A stretch of DNA of 60,819 nucleotides, from assembly GCA_030065095.1 (NCBI GenBank), contig JASJDP010000036.1, positions 1-60,819 on the forward strand, in the 5' to 3' direction. A model generated the notes under the pieces. It made no database searches and was not told the origin of the DNA. It saw nothing but the letters and a program-made list of their open reading frames with translations. The position numbers and the translations under genes were made by a program. Numbering within the stretch: the first letter of the stretch is position 1; each line of letters opens with the position of its first letter. Shown here one piece after another: positions 56,295-60,819 of this stretch. Origin of the DNA: Rhodobacter sp. GTDB lineage: Bacteria; Pseudomonadota; Alphaproteobacteria; Rhodobacterales; Rhodobacteraceae.

Positions 56295-56874
56295 CAGGAT
56301 TTGATCAGGAAAGTCGGACGTTCACCGCATACCGACCTATGGAATGTTTAGGCTCTGGGCCGACCTCCCTGGCCGAGGAGGCTAAGGTCAGGTCTCGGAA
56401 TCCGATTGTCGCCGTTCGACACGGGGCATCCGCACTGCGGACCTCGCGTCCCGCTATTCTGGAGAAGCGAAAAGGCGAGTGGGTTGACCACCCTGGGCCG
56501 GCTCTCGATTGCCGAATAACACGGCCTTGATCTAGGCGGTCGATTCGCTGGCGTATTTGGCAGGCAAAAAAGTCTGGTCTAGGAGCACCTTTAGATTTGA
56601 AAGATGCTGTGCCGCGTCGGTTCGGATCGAGCCCATACCGGAAGCGACCGAAGAGCTATTTTTACATTCACAGCATTCGCTCCGCCGTGAATACCGGAGG
56701 TTTCAAGCCGCAGTGCCGCGGAAATGCGGCCGTTTATGCGGCGTGCAGCGCGGTTCAGGGCGTCAACGGCTGGGTCGCGGGACAAAGATGTCACAGGGTC
56801 TGTTCCCGAAACGACCACCGCGCAAGCCGGCGCATTCGCGCCGACCCGCAACTGACATTGAAAGGTCCCTGCCG
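56295..56874. other. 580-base gap without a recognised gene
   Basis: Weak frames on both strands, none with domain similarity. Base composition is less GC-rich than the neighbouring genes. No repeat, tRNA or transposase was recognised. Confidence 0.4.
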
Positions 56875-57318
56875 CTATTGTGTTGTCGCGGCGCCTGTCA
56901 GTTTGGCCAGGGCACCCGTCATCGCCGCAAAGACCGGCAGGTCCTGTGGGATGCCGTGCATTTCGGCGACGTCCTTTGGGTCGTGATAGACGACCCAAAC
57001 CTCGTCCCCGTCCTGGTAGGCCAATACCCGCAGGGGCAGATCAAGGCCGATTGAGGCCCCAGCCTGCAATGCCGGCGTCCCAAGCTTGGGATTGCCGAAT
57101 ATGAGCGCCGTTGCCGCGGCAAGCTCCATACCGACGCTCTCGGCACCCGCGGCATGGTCAATTCGGGCGAATACCTTCGCGCCGGCCTTCTCAACCGCCG
57201 CCTCGAGGCGGTCGATGGTTTCATCAACGCCGAACGCGCTTTGAATTCGGATCATGTCCGCACTGGCCGGCGAAACCGCAGCGCTCAGAAAAAATGCCGT
57301 GGCGGCAAGAAGTTTCAT
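56875..57318 (-). CDS. DUF302 exported protein
   Basis: 147 residues from ATG 57318 with GAGGAAATT upstream. Signal MKLLAATAFFLSAAVSPASA. DUF302 pattern: SAFGVDETIDRLEAAVEKAG, AKVFARIDHAAGAESVGMEL, TALIFGNPKLGTPALQAGAS and GLDLPLRVLAYQDGDEVWVV, ending PQDLPVFAAMTGAL. The family is small, often periplasmic in proteobacteria, and found near respiratory or sulfur genes; function undefined. Two small c-type cytochromes lie nearby. Confidence 0.9.
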   Translation of the reverse strand: MKLLAATAFFLSAAVSPASADMIRIQSAFGVDETIDRLEAAVEKAGAKVFARIDHAAGAESVGMELAAATALIFGNPKLGTPALQAGASIGLDLPLRVLAYQDGDEVWVVYHDPKDVAEMHGIPQDLPVFAAMTGALAKLTGAATTQ

Positions 57319-57872
57319 TGTAATTTCCTCCACTGCGCCGATGGCCGTCTCGGCCATCGGTTGATGGTTTTCGATCCCCGGTCGCGTCGGCGATGGCGGC
57401 ACAATAACGAATTGGCCGCGCCGGGCCGTTCAAATCTCGGTGTAGAGCCATTTGGGCAATGCCGGAAACCCTGCTGCGCCGCCGCGAGCCATTTGGCGTT
57501 CAAGTCCACGCGACGAGGTCAATGTCACTGCATCAGCACCGGGCGGCGTCGTCCGCATGATGTTGAGCGGTTTTGGAATCGTACTACGGAGTCGCCGGTA
57601 TGACCGCTTTTTGAGACCATGGGCCGAACTTCGGTGTCGATGCGATTCAGCGCAGATCGGTCGGCTGGTTGATTGCGGCAGCTTGGGGACTTGCCCGCTT
57701 TGTCCTACGGTGCGGACATTCGGCCTGCGCCGGCGACTGTCACCTGTGGGCCGTTCATTGCGACGAGCGCATGGTCGAACCCGGTGCGGTTGCCGATTGA
57801 CTGAGATCAAGGCGAAGCCCCAGAACATGATGTGCTCTTTCCAGTCAGGACTGGCTTGTCAATGAGGGCACC
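57319..57872. other. 550-base gap upstream of cytochrome c gene
   Basis: No gene recognised. A perfect small stem CCAGTC AG GACTGG lies at 57841-57854, 18 bases before the cytochrome start. Confidence 0.4.
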
Positions 57873-58484
57873 ATGACCAATGAGTTGCTATTGTCCATAC
57901 GGTCGTTGGCGACAGGTGCCGTGCTTGTGGCAGGTGCGGTGCAGGCGGACCCGGTCGGCGAGCGGCTGTACCTTAACTTCTGCGCAGAATGCCATGGACG
58001 CAGCGGGGAAGGCAGATCGCCGAGCGGAGGTGTTGCCGGGCCTTCCGGCCCGCCGCTCACAGATCTTTCGGCGCAAAATGGAGGCCGTTTCCCGACTGAA
58101 CAGGTCATTCGGTCAATCGATGGTAGATACCGGATACCGTCCCATCTTGGCGGGATGCCGGCATGGCGCCGGGAGTTTCAAGTGATTGCCGGAACGACGC
58201 CTTCCGCCTTGGACGATGCTGGTGAACCGCTTTTTCGGTGGTCGAGCGAGTCCTCGGACGGCGATTGCCCTCCCAGTGACGGGGCGAGTGACCTGAGCGA
58301 ACAATCCGATACCGATCGGTTCGGCGGTTCAAGGGGCCGGGATTGCAGTCCGAGGCTCGTGGAACGGACCGACAGGGACGCGCTGGATCCAGAAACCTTG
58401 CAGAGCCAACAAGATGCAAGAGAAGGGACCAGCGAAGCCTGGGTTTTGTCAATCACTCGATTTATCGAAACGCTGCAACGCTGA
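57873..58484 (+). CDS. c-type cytochrome, exported, with unusual C-terminal half
   Basis: 203 residues; GAGGGCACC precedes the ATG. Signal (LLLSIRSLATGAVLVAGAVQ), then the heme motif CAECH in ERLYLNFCAECHGRSGEGRS. An axial Met is likely in HLGGMPAWRREF. Residues up to about 105 follow an ordinary single-heme cytochrome c. Residues 115-190 are Ser/Asp/Arg-rich without clear structure (ESSDGDCPPSDGASDLSEQS), and the last residues SITRFIETLQR again resemble the usual C-terminal helix. This may mean an inserted or frame-damaged segment; pseudogenisation is possible. Confidence 0.7.
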   Translation: MTNELLLSIRSLATGAVLVAGAVQADPVGERLYLNFCAECHGRSGEGRSPSGGVAGPSGPPLTDLSAQNGGRFPTEQVIRSIDGRYRIPSHLGGMPAWRREFQVIAGTTPSALDDAGEPLFRWSSESSDGDCPPSDGASDLSEQSDTDRFGGSRGRDCSPRLVERTDRDALDPETLQSQQDAREGTSEAWVLSITRFIETLQR

Positions 58485-58742
58485 ACGCGATTTCGGGTAG
58501 CCGCCCGAGATTGCAGATGCTGCACTCTCGACGGAGGTCGCGTTTGTCCGCACAGCCGACGGTTCGCGGCCCAAGAAGCTGCGGGATCGTCCAAAGTCCG
58601 GCCTGACGGGCCGCAGCGCAGCACCCGAAGCGGTGAGCAATGGCGGCATTGGGCCGTGAGCGAGGTTGAAAATTCAACAGTCACACATTCGACGCAGCAC
58701 GGACCGCATGGCAATTCGGAGCCCGGCCGGACTTGTATTTGA

Positions 58743-59093
58743 TCATTGTTCCATAGTCACGGAACTCTCGCGCGACCGCCGAATTGATAACCTTAGGCGC
58801 GCTTGATCCGGTGCAAGGGACATCAAGAAGATCGCAATGTGCCCCGCTTCAACGTCTTCCAACGCAATTTCCGGCATCGCCTCCACACCACGGGCAGCTT
58901 CCTTCACGTCCTTCGGAAGTATGCCCTGAATGTCCGGAGCATTGCCGCCAGAGGCATCCTGTCCATGGCATTTTGAACACTTCTCCAGGAATAGGCTGCG
59001 CCCGGCCTCTATGCGGTCTTGTGGCAAATGAAGTTCATCTGCAACGGCGGTGCGGGGCAAAAGTGCCAGGATCAAGAACAGACCGAAGCGCAT
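58743..59093 (-). CDS. Small c-type cytochrome
   Basis: 116 residues. Signal MRFGLFLILALLPRTAVA. Heme motif CSKCH in AGRSLFLEKCSKCHGQDASG; likely axial Met in RGVEAMPEIALEDVEAGHI (MP motif), then IAIFLMSL as the C-terminal helix. One heme per chain, periplasmic electron carrier. Neighbouring DUF302 and another cytochrome suggest a small redox island; no terminal enzyme is present. Confidence 0.88.
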   Translation of the reverse strand: MRFGLFLILALLPRTAVADELHLPQDRIEAGRSLFLEKCSKCHGQDASGGNAPDIQGILPKDVKEAARGVEAMPEIALEDVEAGHIAIFLMSLAPDQARLRLSIRRSRESSVTMEQ

Positions 59094-59246
59094 TGCCGCA
59101 CTCTAAGTGATCGGTCCAAGCGGTCGCAATCACTTTGGTCAGGATGATCCGACGAACGCTCCACCCGAACCGCAGCAACTGGGATTCTCCACATCTTCGG
59201 CGGTTTTGTGGTCGCCGAAGCCTGCACGCAAGTGGGCCCCTGAGCG

Positions 59247-60362
59247 TCAGGCGGCCTCGCGCCCGCCTGGTGTCCCTGCGCGCTCCAAAATCCGGGCGCG
59301 GATGGCGTCCGGGACCAACCGAGACGCGGAAATGCGCGGCAGATCCATTTCGGCAATCACTCTTCCATCCCGCTCGTCCGCGTTCGCAAAGCCATCGGCG
59401 TCAACGTAGTCGATATAGCTTTCCGCAGCGATGCCTTCGGCGAGGATCAACACATGCCCACCCTCGGTCTCGACGTGGTAATACGTAAAGCCGTCAAGCG
59501 GCATTTTGGCGGCCTGATAGATTGTCTCGCCATTCACCAAGGCGCCCGCGTTGATCAGCATCCCGTCAACCTCGACGGCATGGTCTGCACTGATCCAAAG
59601 GTCGCGGGACGGGATACCGTCCGCGATCGCGCCGGCCGTGATGCAGATCGGGTTGACCTTGGCGGGATGCGACAAACGCGTGTCGATGGGTTGCTCGCCA
59701 AGCCATCTAACGGTGGTTGTACCGCCATCCGCCCGCAGGATGCGGTCACCGGGCTTCAGATCCTGAACGGCTTTGTCTCCACCGGGGCACGCAATGGAGG
59801 TTCCGGCGCAAAAGCAGGATACGCTCGCGGTCAAGCCATTCACGAAAAGCTGGCCGTTGGGAGCACCGGAGTAAGTGAGACGAATGCCGGTGACGGTCAC
59901 GCCGGCCGGATCGGTCAGCGAGATGATTTGGGGCAAAGGTGCCGTCGGGATTGGAACCGCGGCAAGTGTTCCGCCAGTCGTCTTTAGGGCGACGCTCCAG
60001 CCCGGGCCGACCGGTTGCATCCCGCCTCCGAACGCGATCGCTATCAGCCCCGAGGCATTCGGAGTGCCGGATCCGTAGAAGGTGTTGCCGGCGCCAGCGG
60101 TCAGTGTCACAGCGGCGGATGGCGTATTGAAGGCGGTGATCAGCACGCCCTCGATCTTCGTGGGTCCGGCCAACGTAGTGGGATTGGCCGTGGTGCCGCC
60201 CTCGGTCCCGGCAACGGCTGTTTTCGTGAAGTTGTGAGTGTTGATGACCGAGGAAAACGTGAAGGACACGCCGTCATCCGTGAATGTGAGTGGGCTTGTG
60301 GTCGCCGCTCCGGTGGTTGTCTGATCGTCGAAATGGAAGTTCTGATAGTTATTGAACGGCAT
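59247..60362 (-). CDS. Hint-domain protein (Rhodobacterales type)
   Basis: 371 residues from ATG 60362, with GGGGGGAGGCGAAC upstream, which decides against the longer frame. The N-terminal 185 residues are beta-rich and low in charge (FNNYQNFHFDDQTTTGAATT and GGGMQPVGPGWSVALKTTGG). A Hint domain starts with SCFCAGTSIACPGGDKAVQD (Cys after Phe), LKPGDRILRADGGTTTVRWL, ADHAVEVDGMLINAGALVNG, and FTYYHVETEGGHVLILAEGI-YIDYVDADGF. Hint modules may self-cleave; in Rhodobacterales such proteins are abundant and often secreted, with unknown role. Confidence 0.88.
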   Translation of the reverse strand: MPFNNYQNFHFDDQTTTGAATTSPLTFTDDGVSFTFSSVINTHNFTKTAVAGTEGGTTANPTTLAGPTKIEGVLITAFNTPSAAVTLTAGAGNTFYGSGTPNASGLIAIAFGGGMQPVGPGWSVALKTTGGTLAAVPIPTAPLPQIISLTDPAGVTVTGIRLTYSGAPNGQLFVNGLTASVSCFCAGTSIACPGGDKAVQDLKPGDRILRADGGTTTVRWLGEQPIDTRLSHPAKVNPICITAGAIADGIPSRDLWISADHAVEVDGMLINAGALVNGETIYQAAKMPLDGFTYYHVETEGGHVLILAEGIAAESYIDYVDADGFANADERDGRVIAEMDLPRISASRLVPDAIRARILERAGTPGGREAA

Positions 60363-60819
60363 GTTCGCCTCCCCCCTTTGGGCTGCAAAAAAAATCGCAG
60401 CCACGTCGCAGCATACCGCGTGTGCGGCCATTTTAATATGCAATCTTTTTTGTGGCCTGCGCGCCGGCTGCGTCGCTTGATCGGCGCCCGGCGGTCGGCA
60501 TGTCGCTCGAAGCCGTTGTTTCCGACCGAAAAGTGTTTCGCATTGAGTGATAGACGGCGGGACCGCGAACACTAGAACGCCATCGCCGGGTCCGAGAAGC
60601 CGGGCCGCTTTGGGCGTTGGCTAGAATGGGTCAGGTCCGCTGCCTGCGCAACGCTTCAGGTCGAGTGCGACACTGCAAGTGTCGCTGACCGGTGCTTTGG
60701 TCGCCCGTCTTCGACGTTTCCATGCGTTTGGGCGGCGTTGTTTTCGGGGTCGGCACCGGGGGTTGGCGAGGGCGGGCGGCGGGCCTGCCGGATGCGGCTG
60801 CGCCTGTGAGGCCGAGTCC
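60363..60819. other. Window end, no complete gene recognised
   Basis: About 450 bases to the window edge. An AT-rich stretch at 60390-60460 is a likely promoter region for the Hint gene. The last 170 bases are GC-rich and may belong to a gene that continues outside the window. Confidence 0.35.

Noticed and set aside
57452-57865. Plus-strand frame of 137 codons in the gap before the cytochrome
   Set aside because: Basic, cysteine-scattered sequence without family resemblance and without ribosome site.
1-60819. CRISPR arrays, tRNA or rRNA genes
   Set aside because: No regularly spaced direct repeats, and no cloverleaf or TPsiC-like GGTTCGAATCC segments were found by reading both strands.

Overview
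The window is high-GC DNA (roughly two thirds G+C by eye) from an alphaproteobacterium, most likely a member of the Rhodobacteraceae / Roseobacter group. Reasons: aerobic cobaltochelatase CobS and CobT lie next to a J-domain gene and bolA; malate synthase G has a GlcG/HbpS-like companion; RTX, Hint-domain and BapA-prefix proteins occur together; and several typical alphaproteobacterial housekeeping genes are present (valS, gatB, glpK, pepN, pepF). I see no tRNA, rRNA or CRISPR array.

Layout. 1-3.5 kb is an AT-richer accessory patch on the minus strand: a Tat-exported protein overlaps the start of a large RTX protein that leaves the window and carries a phospholipase A2-like N-terminus, with an IS5-type transposase remnant beside it. 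3.9-24 kb is mostly housekeeping: nucleotide-loop cobalamin genes (cobT/cobS), valS, glpK, an SDR, gamma-glutamyltransferase and a glutamine-amidotransferase-like hydrolase, the glcB module, a photolyase with a DUF2256 partner, and pepN. At 24.0-26.3 kb a KAP-family membrane NTPase with a macro-like N-terminal domain sits between pepN and gatB. 27.9-31 kb holds small exported or unknown proteins and an HTH-TPR regulator. 31-36.8 kb is the bolA / J-domain / cobS / cobT cluster, with a racemase-like and an exported protein inserted between the two chelatase subunits.

36.9-48.9 kb is a surface-adhesin locus. A four-gene minus-strand operon (BapA-like nine-repeat adhesin, TolC-like channel, ABC transporter, HlyD-type adaptor) is opposed to a single-pass membrane protein and two tandem LysM-plus-solute-binding paralogues. 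49-51.8 kb is an amidohydrolase and oligoendopeptidase F. 52.2-56.3 kb is a stress or detoxification group: glutathionyl-hydroquinone reductase, a broken alpha/beta hydrolase, and a TetR regulator followed by an MBL-fold hydrolase and an NmrA-like protein. A perfect inverted repeat precedes tetR and a partial copy precedes the MBL gene. 56.3-60.8 kb is sparse: a DUF302 protein, two small c-type cytochromes and a Hint-domain protein.

A dispersed near-perfect palindrome (arms like CGAATTTTC / GAAAATTCG) occurs four times, twice inside reading frames. The most original candidates are the RTX-phospholipase pair, the macro-KAP NTPase, the LysM-solute-binding pair opposite the adhesin operon, and the two-site TetR circuit.
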